Shown piece by piece: positions 17,818 to 28,968 of a stretch of 64,000 nt of DNA. The notes below the pieces were generated by a model. The model searched no databases. It was not told where the DNA came from and was given only the letters and a program-made list of their open reading frames with translations. Made by a program: the position numbers and the translations under genes. The stretch comes from Labrys wisconsinensis (GTDB lineage: Bacteria; Pseudomonadota; Alphaproteobacteria; Rhizobiales; Labraceae): assembly GCF_030814995.1 (NCBI RefSeq), contig NZ_JAUSVX010000009.1:124001-188000 (forward strand), read 5' to 3'. The first letter of the stretch is position 1, and every line of letters begins with the position of its first letter.

Positions 17818-19182
17818 ATGATCTCCGTGTTCGACATCTTCAAGATCGGCATCGGCCCGTCCTCGTCGCACACGGTGGGGCCGATGCGGGCCGCGGGCCG
17901 CTTCGTCGAATCCCTGCGCCACAAGCATCTGTTCCATCATGCCAGCCGCATCGAGACGGTGCTGTTCGGCTCGCTCGCCTGGACCGGCCACGGCCATGCC
18001 ACCGATACGGCCGTCATCCTCGGCCTGGCGGGCGAGCAGCCCGAGACCATCGATCCCGACGCGGTGCCGGCCATCATCGCCGACGCCGCCGGGGAGAAGA
18101 TGCTGTCGCTCGGCGGCCGCCGCGCCATCGCCTTCGATCGGCCGCGCGACGTGGTCTTCGACCGCAAGACCCCGGCCAAGGGCCACCCCAACACCCTTTC
18201 CTTCACCGCCTATGACGAGCACGGCAAGGCGATGCTGACGGAATATTACTTCTCCGTCGGCGGCGGCTTCGTGCTGGCCGAGGGCGAGGAGGCCGTCGCC
18301 GCCGCGGCGGTGCCGGTGCCGCATCCCTTCCGCAGCGGCGCGGACCTGCTGGCGATCGGCCGGGCCCGGGGCCTCTCCATCGCCGGCATCGTCCTGGAGA
18401 ACGAGACGGCGCGCCTGCCTGAGGAGGAGGTCCGCGCCCGCCTGGCCCGCATCCGCGCCGTCATGGATGCCGCCATCGACCGAGGCATGGCGCAGGAGGG
18501 CGAGCTGCCCGGCGGCCTCAGGGTCAAGCGCCGCGCCAAGGCGCTGCACGACCGCCTCAAGGCCGACCGCGGCCGCAACGTGCGCGCCGCCCACCAGGTG
18601 ATGGACTGGGTCTCCCTCTTTGCCATCGCCGTCAACGAGGAGAACGCCGCCGGCGGGCGCGTCGTCACCGCCCCGACCAATGGCGCCGCCGGCATCGTCC
18701 CGGCGGTGCTGCGCTACTACCGCGAATTCTGCGACGCGTCCGAAGCCGGCGCCGACGATTTCCTGCTGACCGCCGCCGCCATCGGCACGCTGTTCAAGCT
18801 GAACGCTTCGATCTCCGGCGCCGAGGTCGGCTGCCAGGGCGAGGTCGGCGTCGCCGCCTCCATGGCCGCGGCGGGCCTCGCCGCAGCGCTCGGCGGCAGC
18901 AACGAGCAGATCGAGAACGCCGCCGAGATCGGCATGGAGCACCATCTCGGCATGACCTGCGACCCGATCGGCGGCCTGGTGCAGATTCCCTGCATCGAGC
19001 GCAACGCCTTCGGCGCCAACAAGGCCATCGCCGCCGCCTCGCTCGCCCTGCACGGCGACGGCACCCATAAGGTCAGCCTCGACCAGGTCGTCGCCACCAT
19101 GCGCGCCACCGGCGCCGACATGCAGTCGAAATACAAGGAGACCTCGCAGGGAGGCCTCGCCGTCAACGCGGTGGAGTGCTGA
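17818..19182 (+). CDS. sdaA: L-serine ammonia-lyase, single-chain iron-sulfur type
   Basis: 454 residues. Converts L-serine to pyruvate and ammonia. The N-terminal beta domain carries SSSHTVGPM; the C-terminal alpha domain carries the cluster cysteines at about 339, 381 and 392 ([22 protein letters not shown]), the Cys-x41-Cys-x10-Cys pattern for an oxygen-sensitive 4Fe-4S cluster that acts as Lewis acid. The ATG at 17818 follows GGGGGAAG; the frame runs back to 17662 but without family sequence. It stands alone between a tRNA gene and plsX. Confidence 0.95.
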   Translation: MISVFDIFKIGIGPSSSHTVGPMRAAGRFVESLRHKHLFHHASRIETVLFGSLAWTGHGHATDTAVILGLAGEQPETIDPDAVPAIIADAAGEKMLSLGGRRAIAFDRPRDVVFDRKTPAKGHPNTLSFTAYDEHGKAMLTEYYFSVGGGFVLAEGEEAVAAAAVPVPHPFRSGADLLAIGRARGLSIAGIVLENETARLPEEEVRARLARIRAVMDAAIDRGMAQEGELPGGLRVKRRAKALHDRLKADRGRNVRAAHQVMDWVSLFAIAVNEENAAGGRVVTAPTNGAAGIVPAVLRYYREFCDASEAGADDFLLTAAAIGTLFKLNASISGAEVGCQGEVGVAASMAAAGLAAALGGSNEQIENAAEIGMEHHLGMTCDPIGGLVQIPCIERNAFGANKAIAAASLALHGDGTHKVSLDQVVATMRATGADMQSKYKETSQGGLAVNAVEC

Positions 19183-19414
19183 GCCCGCTTCTCGGTGCGC
19201 GACGCCGAGGGCGATGACGTCGAGGAGATAGGCGGTCCGTTCGTCCCATGGGGGCCGCATCGCCTCGATCGCCGCGGCCCGCAAGCCCCGATTCGCGGCC
19301 GTTGCCGGGGGCTGCGGGCGCCAAGACGCTTGCCTCCCGAGGCCGAGCCGCTATTGTCCCGCCGGACTGAACAGACCCGCCGCACAGTCCGCATCGAGGC
19401 GCACAACCGAGATC

Positions 19415-20473
19415 ATGGCATCCAAGATTCGTATCGCGCTCGACGCCATGGGCGGCGACCATGGCCCGTCCGTGGTGCTTCCCGCTGCGGCGCTGTCGCT
19501 GCAACGCCACCCGGATCTGGCCTTCGAGATCTACGGCCAGGAGGCCGTGCTGCGCCCGCTGCTGGACAGGCATCCGACCCTGGCGGCGGTCTCGACGCTG
19601 CACCACACCGACATCGCCATCCGCATGGACGACAAGCCGAGCCAGGCCCTGCGCTACGGCCGCCGCGTCTCCTCGATGTGGCTGTCCATCGAGGCGGTGA
19701 AGCGCGGCCAGGCGGATGCCGCCGTCTCCGCCGGCAATACCGGCGCGCTGATGGCGATGGCCCGCTTCTGCCTGCACACCATGGCGCGGATCGAGCGGCC
19801 GGCCATCGCCGCGCTGTGGCCGACCCTGCGCGGGGAATCGATCGTGCTCGACCTCGGCGCCTCGATCGGCGCCGATGCGCGGGCCCTGGTCGACATGGCT
19901 GTCATGGGCGCGGCGATGGCGCGCGTCGTGCTCGACATCGAGGCGCCGAGCGTCGGCCTGCTCAATATCGGCGTGGAGGAGGTCAAGGGCCTGGAGATGG
20001 TGCGCGAGGCCGGGCGCCTGCTGCGCGAGGCGCCGCCGCCGGGCCTGACCTATCACGGCTTCGTCGAGGGCGACGACATCGGCAAGGGCACGGTCGACGT
20101 GGTGGTCACCGAGGGCTTCGCCGGCAATATCGCGCTGAAGACGGCCGAGGGCACCGCCAAGCAGATCTCCGGCTATCTCAGAGCGGCGATGTCCCGCACA
20201 ATTTGGGCCAAGATCGGCTATATCTTCGCCAAAGGCGCGTTCGATGCCCTGCGCGACAAGCTGGACCCGCGCAAGGTCAATGGCGGCGTGTTCCTCGGCC
20301 TCAACGGCATCGTGGTCAAGAGCCACGGCGGGGCGGACGCCGAGGGCTATGCCGCCGCCATCGACCTCGCCTACGACATGGTGAAGCAAGACCTCATGCG
20401 AAAGATCATCGAAAGCCTCGACCTCGACCAGCGGGCTGCCGTGGAAACCGTCTCCGCCGGAGGCGACGCCTGA
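19415..20473 (+). CDS. plsX: Phosphate acyltransferase PlsX
   Basis: 352 residues. PlsX makes acyl-phosphate from acyl-ACP and phosphate for phosphatidic acid synthesis at the membrane surface. Visible family sequence: [16 protein letters not shown] at the N-terminus, [19 protein letters not shown] and [16 protein letters not shown]. The stop shares one base with the fabH start (TGATG). The order plsX-fabH-ihfA-merR is conserved in alphaproteobacteria. Confidence 0.97.
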   Translation: MASKIRIALDAMGGDHGPSVVLPAAALSLQRHPDLAFEIYGQEAVLRPLLDRHPTLAAVSTLHHTDIAIRMDDKPSQALRYGRRVSSMWLSIEAVKRGQADAAVSAGNTGALMAMARFCLHTMARIERPAIAALWPTLRGESIVLDLGASIGADARALVDMAVMGAAMARVVLDIEAPSVGLLNIGVEEVKGLEMVREAGRLLREAPPPGLTYHGFVEGDDIGKGTVDVVVTEGFAGNIALKTAEGTAKQISGYLRAAMSRTIWAKIGYIFAKGAFDALRDKLDPRKVNGGVFLGLNGIVVKSHGGADAEGYAAAIDLAYDMVKQDLMRKIIESLDLDQRAAVETVSAGGDA

Positions 20474-21450
20474 TGGCCACGCTCCGTTCCGTGGTGCGCG
20501 GCGTCGGCTCGTACCTGCCGGAAAACTGCGTCAGCAACGAAGAGCTCGCCAGGACGATCGACACGTCCGACGAGTGGATCGTGCAGCGCACCGGCATCCG
20601 CGCGCGCCATATCGCCGCCGAAGGCGAGACCACCTCCGACCTGGCGACGCGGGCGGCGCAGGCCGCCCTGACCTCGGCCGGCTTCGACGCCGAGGCGATC
20701 GATCTCATCGTCGTGGCGACCTCGACGCCCGACAACACCTTCCCGGCGACGGCCACCACCGTCCAGGCCAATCTCGGCATCACCGGCGGGGCCGCCTTCG
20801 ACGTGCAGGCGGTCTGCACCGGCTTCGTCTACGGCCTCACCATCGCCGACAATTTCCTGCGCACCGGCTCGGCCAAGCGCGCCCTGGTGATCGGTGCAGA
20901 GACCTTCTCGCGCATCCTCGACTGGACCGACCGCACGACCTGCGTGCTGTTCGGCGACGGCGCCGGCGCGGTGGTGCTGGAGGCCACGATGGGCCAGGGC
21001 TCGATCCAGGATCGCGGCGTGCTGGCGGCGCGCCTGCGCTCGGACGGGCGCCACAAGTCGAAGCTCTATGTCGACGGCGGCCCCTCCTCCACCGGCCAGG
21101 TCGGCCATCTCAGGATGGACGGGCGCGAGGTGTTCAAGCTCGCCGTCGGCATGGTGCCGCAGATCCTGCACGACACGCTGCAGGATGTCGGCCTGCCCTT
21201 CGAGGCCATCGACTGGTTCGTGCCGCACCAGGCCAACCAGCGCATCATCGCCGCCACCGCCGAGAAGCTCGGCCTGCCCCCGTCCAAGGTGGTGCTGACC
21301 GTGGACCGGCATGCCAACACCTCCGCCGCCTCGATCCCTCTCGCCCTCGATGCCGCGGTCAGGGACGGGCGCATCAAGACGGGCGACATGGTGCTCCTGG
21401 AGGCGATGGGCGGCGGCTTCACCTGGGGCGCGGCTTTGATTCGCTGGTGA
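20473..21450 (+). CDS. fabH: 3-oxoacyl-ACP synthase III (FabH)
   Basis: 325 residues. Condenses acetyl-CoA with malonyl-ACP to start fatty acid synthesis. The catalytic triad can be seen: Cys at about 115 (VQAVCTGF), His in PHQANQR and Asn in NTSAAS. The ATG overlaps the plsX stop by one base. Confidence 0.97.
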   Translation: MATLRSVVRGVGSYLPENCVSNEELARTIDTSDEWIVQRTGIRARHIAAEGETTSDLATRAAQAALTSAGFDAEAIDLIVVATSTPDNTFPATATTVQANLGITGGAAFDVQAVCTGFVYGLTIADNFLRTGSAKRALVIGAETFSRILDWTDRTTCVLFGDGAGAVVLEATMGQGSIQDRGVLAARLRSDGRHKSKLYVDGGPSSTGQVGHLRMDGREVFKLAVGMVPQILHDTLQDVGLPFEAIDWFVPHQANQRIIAATAEKLGLPPSKVVLTVDRHANTSAASIPLALDAAVRDGRIKTGDMVLLEAMGGGFTWGAALIRW

Positions 21451-21566
21451 GCGCGTTTGCGGGTTGACCGCACGTCTCATGACCAATAGCGTCGTCATCC
21501 CAGTGGGATAGAGTCGGGTCTTGGCTCGAAACCGCCGGTGTGGCGTGCATAAGAAAATGAAAGGGC

Positions 21567-21893
21567 ATGGCGGCGATGGCGGGAAACACCGTCACAAGGG
21601 CGGACCTCTGTGAAGCCGTCTATCAGAAGGTCGGATTGTCGCGGACCGAGTCGGCCCAGCTGGTCGAGCGGGTGCTGCAGGAAATCACCGACTGCCTGGA
21701 GAAGGGCGAGACGGTGAAGCTGTCCTCGTTCGGGTCGTTCATCGTCCGCTCCAAGGGCCAGCGCATCGGCCGCAACCCCAAGACCGGCGAGGAGGTGCCG
21801 ATCGCTCCGCGCCGCGTCATGGTGTTCAAGCCCTCCAACATCCTCAAGGCCCGCATCAACGGGCTGGTCGTCGAGGGCGAGGAGGAGGAGTGA
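21567..21893 (+). CDS. ihfA: Integration host factor subunit alpha
   Basis: 108 residues, a DNA-bending HU/IHF-fold protein. The beta-arm with the conserved Pro lies in [12 protein letters not shown], after the SSFGSF turn. N-terminal [17 protein letters not shown] is typical of alpha-proteobacterial IhfA. Two in-frame ATGs, 21567 (AAAGGG upstream) and 21576 (start of [11 protein letters not shown] as in relatives), are both possible. The partner IhfB is not in the window. Confidence 0.95.
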   Translation: MAAMAGNTVTRADLCEAVYQKVGLSRTESAQLVERVLQEITDCLEKGETVKLSSFGSFIVRSKGQRIGRNPKTGEEVPIAPRRVMVFKPSNILKARINGLVVEGEEEE

Positions 21894-21925
21894 GCCGACC
21901 GGCTCGGATTTAAGGGGTCCCGCGC

Positions 21926-22615
21926 GTGGATAAGTCACCCGAGGCATTCCGCACCATCAGCGAGGTCGCCGAGGACCTGGACCTGCCGCAGCACGTGCTC
22001 CGCTTCTGGGAGACGCGCTTTGCACAGATCAAGCCGCTGAAGCGCGGCGGCGGGCGGCGCTATTACCGCCCCGACGACGTCGATCTGCTCAAGGGCATCC
22101 GCTACTACCTCTACGGCGAGGGCTACACGATCAAGGGGGTGCAGCGCATCCTCAAGGAGCGTGGCCTCAGGCATGTCTGCGAGATGGGGCGGGCCCAGAC
22201 CGAGAACTTCGCCCCGCCGGTCGCCACCATCCCGCGCGTCGAGGACGAGGAGACGCGCCGCCGCAGGCAGGACTGGCCCGAGGCGGTGCCCCCTTCGCGG
22301 CGCCAGGCTGCGGAGCGCTCCGACCTGTTCGAGCGCGAGCCGGCGCTCGCGGAAGCCGAGATCGAGCCGGAGCCCGCCGCGCTGCCGGCGGCCGCCGTCG
22401 CCGCCGCCAGGCCCGAGGTGCCGGTGCGCCCGGCGGCGGCGCCCGTCGCACCGCCTCCCCCACGCCCGCAGCCCCCGCAGCCGGCCGTCGCCGCGCCGGC
22501 AGCCCCGCCTCCCGCCCCCGCCCCGGCTGCCGTTGGCCGCGAGGCGGCGCGGCGCTTGCAATCGGTGCTGTTCGAGCTGCAGGAATGCAAGCGCATCCTC
22601 GAGGCCACGCGGTAG
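21926..22615 (+). CDS. MerR family transcriptional regulator (alphaproteobacterial ihfA-linked type)
   Basis: 229 residues from a GTG with AAGGGG about 8 bases upstream. Residues about 8-75 are a MerR winged helix ([42 protein letters not shown]). The middle (about 120-205) is Pro/Ala-rich low-complexity sequence, and the last 25 residues are likely helical. The C-terminal effector domain of metal- or drug-sensing MerR proteins is absent. The gene follows ihfA in most Hyphomicrobiales; the target genes are unknown. Confidence 0.88.
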   Translation: MDKSPEAFRTISEVAEDLDLPQHVLRFWETRFAQIKPLKRGGGRRYYRPDDVDLLKGIRYYLYGEGYTIKGVQRILKERGLRHVCEMGRAQTENFAPPVATIPRVEDEETRRRRQDWPEAVPPSRRQAAERSDLFEREPALAEAEIEPEPAALPAAAVAAARPEVPVRPAAAPVAPPPPRPQPPQPAVAAPAAPPPAPAPAAVGREAARRLQSVLFELQECKRILEATR

Positions 22616-22628
22616 CCCGCGCAGACGA

Positions 22629-22656
22629 AACCGCCCCGGACTGAGCCGAGGCGGTT
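22629..22656. terminator. Hairpin between merR and hppA
   Basis: AACCGCC (22629-22635) pairs with GGCGGTT (22650-22656) across a 14-base loop. It sits between two convergent genes and may stop transcription from either side; no long T-run is present. Confidence 0.45.
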
Positions 22657-22734
22657 GTCTATGCAAGTCTGGACATGATCGGGCCACATCCCCGCCATCC
22701 CGCAAGCACGGGATGGCGTGCGAGGCCCTTCCTC

Positions 22735-24885
22735 TCAGTGATGCGCCAGGATCGCCAGCAGCAGCAGCGCCACGATGTTGGTGATCTTGATCGCCGGATT
22801 GACGGCGGGGCCGGCCGTGTCCTTGTAGGGGTCGCCGACCGTGTCGCCGGTCACCGAGGCCTTGTGCGCCTCCGAGCCCTTCATGTGCCTCTGGCCGTTG
22901 GCGTCGATGAAGCCGTCCTCGAACGACTTCTTGGCATTGTCCCAGGCCCCGCCGCCCGCGGTCATCGACACGGCGACGAACAGGCCGGTGACGATCACGC
23001 CGAGCAGCATGGCGCCGACCGCGGCGAAGGCGTCCGACTTCGAGCCGCTGATGGCCAGCACCACGAAGTAGATGACGATCGGCGAGAGCACCGGCAACAG
23101 CGAGGGCACGATCATCTCGCGGATCGCCGCCTTGGTCAGCAGGTCGACGGCCTTGCCGTAGTCCGGCTTCTCCGTGCCCTGCATGATGCCGGGCTTCTCG
23201 CGGAACTGGCGGCGCACCTCCTCGACGATGGCCGAGGCCGCCTTGCCGACGGCGGTCATGGCGATGCCGCCGAAGAGATAGGGGATGAGGCCGCCGAGCA
23301 GCAGGCCGACCACGACATAGGGGTTGGCCAGCGAGAAGTTCGGCGTCACGCCGGCGAAATAGGGATATTCCGTCGCATTGGCGGCGAAATAGGTGAGGTC
23401 GGAGGTGTAGGCGGCGAACAGCACCAGGGCGCCGAGGCCGGCCGAGCCGATGGCATAGCCCTTGGTCACCGCCTTGGTGGTGTTGCCGACGGCGTCGAGC
23501 GCGTCCGTCGACTTGCGCACCTCCTTGGGCAGGCCGGCCATCTCGGCGATGCCGCCGGCATTGTCGGTGACCGGGCCGAAGGCGTCGAGCGCCACCACCA
23601 TGCCGGCGAGGCCGAGCATGGTGGTCACGGCGATGGCGATGCCGAACAGGCCCGCCAGCGAATAGGTGGTGATGATGCCGGCGACGATGATGATGGTCGG
23701 CAGGGCGGTGGCCTCGAGCGAGACGGCCAGGCCCTGAATGACGTTGGTGCCGTGGCCGGTGACCGAGGCCTGGCTGATCGAGCGCACCGGCCGGTAGCCG
23801 ATGCCGGTATAATATTCGGTCACCCAGACGATCAGGCCGGTGACCAGCAGGCCGGCAATGCCGCAGGTGAACAGGGCGGTGCCGGTGATCTCGCGGCCGG
23901 CGACGGTGCCGACGGCACCCCAGCCGATCAGGAGATGGGTCGCGGCGGCGAGTCCGGCGATCGACAGCACGGCCGAGGTGATGAAGCCCTTGTAGAGCGC
24001 ACCCATGATCGACTGGTTGGCGCCGAGCTTGACGAAGAACGTGCCGATGATCGAGGTGATGATGCAGGCGCCGCCGATGCCCAGGGGATAGAGCAGCATG
24101 GAGGGCAGGTTCGGCGCGCCGGCGAACAGGATCGCCGCCAGCACCATGGTGGCGACCACGGTCACCGCATAGGTCTCGAACAGGTCGGCCGCCATGCCGG
24201 CGCAGTCGCCGACATTGTCGCCGACATTGTCGGCGATGGTCGCCGGGTTGCGCGGATCGTCCTCGGGAATGCCGGCTTCCACCTTGCCGACGAGGTCGCC
24301 GCCGACGTCGGCGCCCTTGGTGAAGATGCCGCCGCCGAGGCGGGCGAAGATCGAGATCAGCGAAGCGCCGAAGCCGAGGGCCACCAGCGAATCGATGATG
24401 ACGCGGGCCGATTTGGCGTCGCCGAAGCTGTGGCCGAGCGGTCCGGTGAGCACGAGGTAGTAGACCGAGACGCCGAGCAGGGCCAGGCCCGCCACCAGCA
24501 TGCCGGTGACCGCGCCCGCCTTGAAGGCGACCTCGAGGCCGGCGCCGAGCGAGCCCATCGCCGCCTGCGCCGTGCGCACATTGGCGCGCACCGACATGTT
24601 CATGCCGATGAAGCCGGCGAGGCCCGAGAGGATGGCGCCGACGGCGAAGCCGATCGCCACGGTGATCGAGAGGAAATACATCACGAGCAGGAAGATGACC
24701 ACGCCGACGCCGGCAATGGTGGTGTATTGGCGCCGAAGATAGGCCTGCGCGCCCTCACGGACATAGCCGGCGATCTCCTGCATGCGCGGATTGCCGGCAG
24801 GCTGCGCCATCACCGATTGGTACGCCCATGCGCCGTAGACCAGGGACAGCGCCCCGCACGCGATAATCACCCAAAGCGAAAGCAT
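22735..24885 (-). CDS. hppA: K(+)-insensitive pyrophosphate-energized proton pump
   Basis: 716 residues, about sixteen membrane helices. Hydrolyses pyrophosphate and pumps protons across the cytoplasmic membrane. The substrate-binding acidic motifs are seen as [33 protein letters not shown] and [16 protein letters not shown]. The segment [16 protein letters not shown] has Lys where potassium-dependent enzymes have Ala, which marks the K(+)-insensitive class. It is divergent from the GumN-like gene across a 357-base gap with a long inverted repeat. Confidence 0.97.
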   Translation of the reverse strand: MLSLWVIIACGALSLVYGAWAYQSVMAQPAGNPRMQEIAGYVREGAQAYLRRQYTTIAGVGVVIFLLVMYFLSITVAIGFAVGAILSGLAGFIGMNMSVRANVRTAQAAMGSLGAGLEVAFKAGAVTGMLVAGLALLGVSVYYLVLTGPLGHSFGDAKSARVIIDSLVALGFGASLISIFARLGGGIFTKGADVGGDLVGKVEAGIPEDDPRNPATIADNVGDNVGDCAGMAADLFETYAVTVVATMVLAAILFAGAPNLPSMLLYPLGIGGACIITSIIGTFFVKLGANQSIMGALYKGFITSAVLSIAGLAAATHLLIGWGAVGTVAGREITGTALFTCGIAGLLVTGLIVWVTEYYTGIGYRPVRSISQASVTGHGTNVIQGLAVSLEATALPTIIIVAGIITTYSLAGLFGIAIAVTTMLGLAGMVVALDAFGPVTDNAGGIAEMAGLPKEVRKSTDALDAVGNTTKAVTKGYAIGSAGLGALVLFAAYTSDLTYFAANATEYPYFAGVTPNFSLANPYVVVGLLLGGLIPYLFGGIAMTAVGKAASAIVEEVRRQFREKPGIMQGTEKPDYGKAVDLLTKAAIREMIVPSLLPVLSPIVIYFVVLAISGSKSDAFAAVGAMLLGVIVTGLFVAVSMTAGGGAWDNAKKSFEDGFIDANGQRHMKGSEAHKASVTGDTVGDPYKDTAGPAVNPAIKITNIVALLLLAILAHH

Positions 24886-25242
24886 GGATATTGTTTTCCT
24901 TGTCCCGTTACCGCGCGTTGCGACACCGCCCCCCGCATTGCCTGCGAGAGGATCGTGCCTTGGCGGTCTTCTCCCGTGCTGATGCTTGAGGCATGCCGTC
25001 GATGATGGATAGCCCGGCCGGCTCTATCCATGATTGACGGCATGCCCCGCCCAGTCGGCCGCGAGACTGCCAAACAAGAGGATGCGACGCAACAAAGGAG
25101 GATCGGCGCCGCCGGATTCTTTTGCGACCCGGCTCGCGGCCCGATTCCCGGCCGGCGGGCGGCCGCTGCGGCCCTCCGGACCGGGACTCTGCAACCATGG
25201 GCTGCTAGACAGGCCCCCGGCCTGACCGACCTGTGAGCTCGC
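24886..25242. other. Divergent intergenic region hppA / GumN-like gene
   Basis: 357 bases without a gene. They must hold both promoters and contain the 57-base inverted repeat at 24990-25046 listed next. No riboswitch-like sequence was recognised. Confidence 0.5.
24990..25046. repeat. Long inverted repeat, 23-bp arms
   Basis: The left arm (24990-25012) starts GGCATGCCGTC and ends ATGGATAG; the right arm (25024-25046) is its reverse complement with two mismatches (21 of 23 match); the spacer CCCGGCCGGCT is 11 bases. Each arm also begins with the self-complementary GGCATGCC. It could be a binding site, a cruciform-forming element, or a dispersed palindromic repeat. Confidence 0.75.
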
Positions 25243-26256
25243 ATGCCCCGTCTCCGCGCCCTGCTCCTCTGCCTTGCCCTCGGCCTGCCCTCCGCGGCAC
25301 CGGCGGCGACCGCGCCGCCGCCCGCCTGCGCCGGCAAGGACATGGTGGCCGAGGTGCGCAGCAAGACGCCGCTCCTCGGCCGGATGCTGGACTGGCTGCT
25401 CGAATGGCAGATCCGCGGCGTCCCCAACGGCGACGGCATCCTGTGGAAGATCGAGGGCAAGGGCGCGGCACCGTCCTATCTCCTCGGCACCATGCACGTC
25501 ACGGACGAGCGCCTGATCGCGCTCGTGCCCAGGCTCGATCCCTATTTCGGTCCCGGCCGGGTCCTGGCGACCGAGCTCGGCGAGGATCTGATCGGGCCGG
25601 GTCAATATGTCCTGGCCGGCAAGCTGCTCCTGCGCAGCATGGCCACGAAGGGCGATTCGCTGGCTGGGATCACCGACCCGTCGGACCGCAGCGCCGTCGA
25701 TGAGATGCTGGCCCGCATCGGCCTGCCGCCGGACCGCACGCGGCGCCTCGCCCCGTGGTTCCTGGCGATCGCCGCCGGCGCGCCTGCCTGCGAGCAGGAG
25801 CGCCAGAAGCACGGCCTGACGGTGTTCGACGTCGCCCTCACCGAGGCGGCCAAGCGCGCCGGCTCGCGCATCGTCGCGCTGGAGACGGCGGACGAGCAGA
25901 TCGACGTGATCGCCTCCATCTCGCCCGCGGTCTCCGCGCGGATGCTGGTGCAGGCCGCGCGCGCGACGACCTCGCCGGACGACGGCCTCGCCACCCTGGT
26001 CGGCCTCTATTTCGACCACCGCATCGGCCTGCCGCTCAGTCCGCTGGCGTCGTGGTGGACGGCCTTCCAGGGCGGCGGCGACACGTTCGCCGCCGCCCTG
26101 CTCGGCGGCCGCAACGCGGTGATGCGGGAACGCGCCCGGCCGCTGCTGGAGCGCGGCAACACCCTGATTGCCGTCGGGGCGATGCACCTGGTCGGCAAGA
26201 ACGGGCTCGTCGCCCTCTTCCGGCAGGACGGCTACACCGTGACGAAGGTGTGGTGA
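25243..26256 (+). CDS. TraB/GumN family protein
   Basis: 337 residues with a signal peptide (about 1-22, LLLCLALGLPSAAPAAT). The family's two conserved ends are present: SYLLGTMHVTDERL near residue 85-98 and the C-terminal VGAMHLVGKNGLVALFRQDGY. The GumN/TraB fold resembles EreA/ChaN-type proteins and is thought to be a metal-dependent hydrolase; no substrate is known in this class. Probably periplasmic. The gene stands alone. Confidence 0.88.
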   Translation: MPRLRALLLCLALGLPSAAPAATAPPPACAGKDMVAEVRSKTPLLGRMLDWLLEWQIRGVPNGDGILWKIEGKGAAPSYLLGTMHVTDERLIALVPRLDPYFGPGRVLATELGEDLIGPGQYVLAGKLLLRSMATKGDSLAGITDPSDRSAVDEMLARIGLPPDRTRRLAPWFLAIAAGAPACEQERQKHGLTVFDVALTEAAKRAGSRIVALETADEQIDVIASISPAVSARMLVQAARATTSPDDGLATLVGLYFDHRIGLPLSPLASWWTAFQGGGDTFAAALLGGRNAVMRERARPLLERGNTLIAVGAMHLVGKNGLVALFRQDGYTVTKVW

Positions 26257-26600
26257 GCCGCAGCCGGCCGGATCGAGTAGGCCGACGTCGGCCGTCACGC
26301 CGAATACGGCCATCCATTGTAAGGGGTCGCTGGAGAATGGTGATGCGCTTCGCAGCTGGCAGATGCGATCAGGCGTGGCGTACCGCTCGTCCAGTCAAGG
26401 GTGAACATCAAGGCAGGGCGTGACGCTGCCCGGGCTGGCCGTCATGGACATCCCTCCGCACCGGCGGTTTTGGACGCCGAGTCGACACTGTCGAAGTCCG
26501 GCGTGGCGCGAAGCCGACGTGCGATGGACCGATTGCGACCTTCGGCTTCCCATCCACTCGTGCCCGTTGTCGCCGGACATCAAGCGTCCGGCTCTCGCCG
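26257..26600. other. Gene-free region, nothing recognised
   Basis: 344 bases between the GumN-like gene and thiL, which converge. Short open frames on both strands have no recognisable family or good ribosome binding sites. GC content is lower and codon bias weak; it may be decayed sequence. Confidence 0.4.
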
Positions 26601-27587
26601 CTAGAAATGGCTGAAGCTGCCTGCGGCGAAGGTCCGGGCCGCGCCGTCGGCGTCGCGAAACAGCGGCGGCGCCGCGCCGGCCGTGATCGTGCCGATCCGC
26701 GCCACCGCGACGCCGGCCGCTCTGGCCTGCGCCTCGAAGGCGGCGCAGCCCGCCGCCGGCACGGCGCAGAGGATCTCGTAGTCGTCGCCGCCGGTGAGCG
26801 CGATCTCGAACAGGCGCGGCTGCCCGGCGATCGCCGCGCGGGCGGCGGGGGAGAGCGGCACGGCGGCGAGATCGACCTCGGCGGAGGCGCCGGAGGCGCG
26901 CAGCAGCTTGGCAAGGTCGCCGACGAAGCCGTCCGAGATGTCCATCGCGGCCGAGGCATGGGCCAGCACCACCGGCGCCAGGGCGACGCGCGGCTGCGGC
27001 AGCCGGTAGCGCGTGATCAGCGCCTCGCGCATCCCGGCCGGCAGGCCGGCCAGGGCCGCATCCCTGCGCCGCGCCAGCAGGCCGAACGCGCCGTCGCCGA
27101 TGGTGCCGGAGACGTAGAGCCCGTCGCCCGCCGCGGCGCCGGCGCGCCGCGGGATGCGGGCCGAGGGCACCAGCCCGAAGGCGGAGACGGCGATGGTGAG
27201 CGGCCCCGGCGTCTTCACGGTGTCGCCGCCGATCAGGGCGAAGCCGTAGGCCTCGGCGTCCCGGCCGAGCCCGGCGGCGAAGCCCGCCAGCCAGGCCTCG
27301 GTCCAGTCGCCGGGCAAGGCGAGGCTGAGGGTGAAGGCATAGGGCTGCGCGCCCTTGGCGGCGAGGTCGGAGAGGTTCACCCTCAGCGCCTTGGCCGCGA
27401 TGGTCTCGGGCGGATCGTCGGGCAGGAAATGCACGCCCGCGACCAGGGCATCGGCGGTGATGACCAGGCTCATGCCGGCCGGCGGCGTCAGCAGCGCGGC
27501 ATCGTCGCGCAGGCCGTCAGCGCCGGGCAACGTCGCCAGCGGCGCGAAATAACGGGCGATCAGGGCGTCTTCGGACAGGCGGGTCAC
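26601..27587 (-). CDS. thiL: Thiamine-monophosphate kinase
   Basis: 328 residues. Phosphorylates thiamine monophosphate to thiamine diphosphate with ATP. Family marks are DDAALL near residue 28, ITADALVAGVHFL, KALRVNLSDLAAKGA, LIGGDTVKT and AMDISDGFVGDL, then TGGDDYEIL. The start overlaps the upstream gene's stop by four bases. It closes the glyA-nrdR-rib-nusB block. Confidence 0.96.
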   Translation of the reverse strand: MTRLSEDALIARYFAPLATLPGADGLRDDAALLTPPAGMSLVITADALVAGVHFLPDDPPETIAAKALRVNLSDLAAKGAQPYAFTLSLALPGDWTEAWLAGFAAGLGRDAEAYGFALIGGDTVKTPGPLTIAVSAFGLVPSARIPRRAGAAAGDGLYVSGTIGDGAFGLLARRRDAALAGLPAGMREALITRYRLPQPRVALAPVVLAHASAAMDISDGFVGDLAKLLRASGASAEVDLAAVPLSPAARAAIAGQPRLFEIALTGGDDYEILCAVPAAGCAAFEAQARAAGVAVARIGTITAGAAPPLFRDADGAARTFAAGSFSHF

Positions 27588-27928
27588 GGGAATTGCTTCG
27601 TGATTTCGATCGGCCCGACCAGCGCGGCGTTGAAGGCGGGAAGGTCCTCTGCCGGGATCCAGTATTCGCGCAGGTCGCGGCTACCGGCCTCCTGCACCGC
27701 ATATGCATCGAGGAAATCCCGGCGCACCGCGAAGCGCGTGACATAGCCCGCGCCGCTGGCCGGCACGTTCCAGTCCCGCGCGATGCTGATCGCATAGTCC
27801 TCGCTGAGGACGGGATAGAAGATCGGCTGTTCCGGCAGGCGCGGCGGAAAGGCCCGCATGCCCGCGGCCCGGATCAGGGCGAGCTCTTCAGGGCCGACCG
27901 GCCGCCAGAGTGTGATCGTCTCTGTCAT
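27584..27928 (-). CDS. Small protein often labelled 'ADP-ribosylation/crystallin J1'
   Basis: 114 residues from the ATG at 27928 (a longer frame to 27964 exists). The sequence TLWRPVGPEELALI, FPPRLPEQPIFYPV, GYVTRFAVRRDFLDAY and YWIPAEDLPAFNAALVGPI matches small bacterial proteins annotated under that database name, although they show no ADP-ribosylglycohydrolase motif. Function unknown. Its stop overlaps the thiL start (ATGA); relatives are usually found elsewhere, so its insertion in this conserved operon is a local feature. Confidence 0.65.
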   Translation of the reverse strand: MTETITLWRPVGPEELALIRAAGMRAFPPRLPEQPIFYPVLSEDYAISIARDWNVPASGAGYVTRFAVRRDFLDAYAVQEAGSRDLREYWIPAEDLPAFNAALVGPIEITKQFP

Positions 27929-28003
27929 CTCGGCCACATAGCCGCGCCGCATCCGCAGCATCAAGGATCTTGCACACCACGACGCCAGCGGGATGCCTGC
28001 ACC

Positions 28004-28465
28004 TCACGCCTTGGCGAAATCCTCGGCCCGGTCGATACGCGCGATCCGGTCGAGCACGGCGTTGACCATGCCGGCCTCCTCGCGGTCGAGGAAGGCGTGC
28101 GCCACGTCGACATATTCGGTGATGGAGACGCGCGGCGGGATGTCGTGGCGCTCGCCGAGCTCGTAGGCGCCGGCGCGCAGGATGGCGCGCAGGATGGCGT
28201 CGACCCGCTTCAGCGGCCAGCCCTCGGCCAGCGCCTGGTCGATCTTGGGATCGATGCTGCGCTGCTCGCGCACCACGCCGCCGACGATGTCGCGGAAGAA
28301 GGCGGCTTCCGCCGGCTTGTACTCGTCGCCCTCGACCTCCTGGCCGATCCAATGCGCCTCGAACTCGGCCAGCACGTCGGCGACGCCGGCGCCGGCGATC
28401 TCCATCTGGTAGAGCGCCTGGACCGCGGCCAGCCGCGCCGCCGCCCGCTTCTCCGCGCGGCTCAT
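28004..28465 (-). CDS. nusB: Transcription antitermination factor NusB
   Basis: 153 residues, all-helical. N-terminal [17 protein letters not shown] and C-terminal [26 protein letters not shown] are the usual NusB blocks. It binds boxA RNA with NusE in rRNA antitermination. Its ATG overlaps the ribH stop by four bases, an arrangement common in this order. Confidence 0.96.
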   Translation of the reverse strand: MSRAEKRAAARLAAVQALYQMEIAGAGVADVLAEFEAHWIGQEVEGDEYKPAEAAFFRDIVGGVVREQRSIDPKIDQALAEGWPLKRVDAILRAILRAGAYELGERHDIPPRVSITEYVDVAHAFLDREEAGMVNAVLDRIARIDRAEDFAKA

Positions 28466-28968
28466 TCGCCCACCCCGTAGAGACGGCGTTTCAGCGCCAC
28501 CATGTGCAGCGCCGCCTCGGCCGCGCCGCCGCCCTTGTTCATCTCCGCGATGCTGGCGCGCACCCGCGCCTGCTCGTCGTTCTCCACGGTCAGGATGCCG
28601 TTGCCGAGCGGCAGGCCGCGGGCCACGGCGATCTCCATCAGCGCCCGGGCGCTCTCGCCGGAGACGATCTCGTAATGGGTGGTCTCGCCCCGCACCACGC
28701 AGCCGAGCGTCACCACCCCGTCATAGGGCCGGCCGCGAGCCACGGCGGCGTCGAGCGCGATCACCACCGCCGCCGGCACTTCCAGCGCCCCCGGCACGGT
28801 GATCAGGTCGAAGCTGGCGCCGGCGGCGCGGATCGCTCCGGTGGCGCCGCTGAGGAGCTGGTCGGCGATCTCGTCGTAATAGCGCGCCTCGACGACCAGG
28901 ATGTGCGGCGCGGCGGGGCCGCCGAAATCGGTCACGGCAGTATCGGTGGAACGGCGCGGGCCGGCCAT
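28462..28968 (-). CDS. ribH: 6,7-dimethyl-8-ribityllumazine synthase
   Basis: 168 residues. Condenses 5-amino-6-ribitylaminouracil with 3,4-dihydroxy-2-butanone 4-phosphate. Visible motifs: [24 protein letters not shown] with the catalytic His, and [13 protein letters not shown]. It lies 142 bases after ribE and overlaps nusB. Confidence 0.96.
   Translation of the reverse strand: MAGPRRSTDTAVTDFGGPAAPHILVVEARYYDEIADQLLSGATGAIRAAGASFDLITVPGALEVPAAVVIALDAAVARGRPYDGVVTLGCVVRGETTHYEIVSGESARALMEIAVARGLPLGNGILTVENDEQARVRASIAEMNKGGGAAEAALHMVALKRRLYGVGE

Noticed and set aside
22675-25005. 776-codon plus-strand frame opposite hppA
   Set aside because: Exact antisense of the hppA coding sequence with Gly/Asp/His-rich low-complexity protein.
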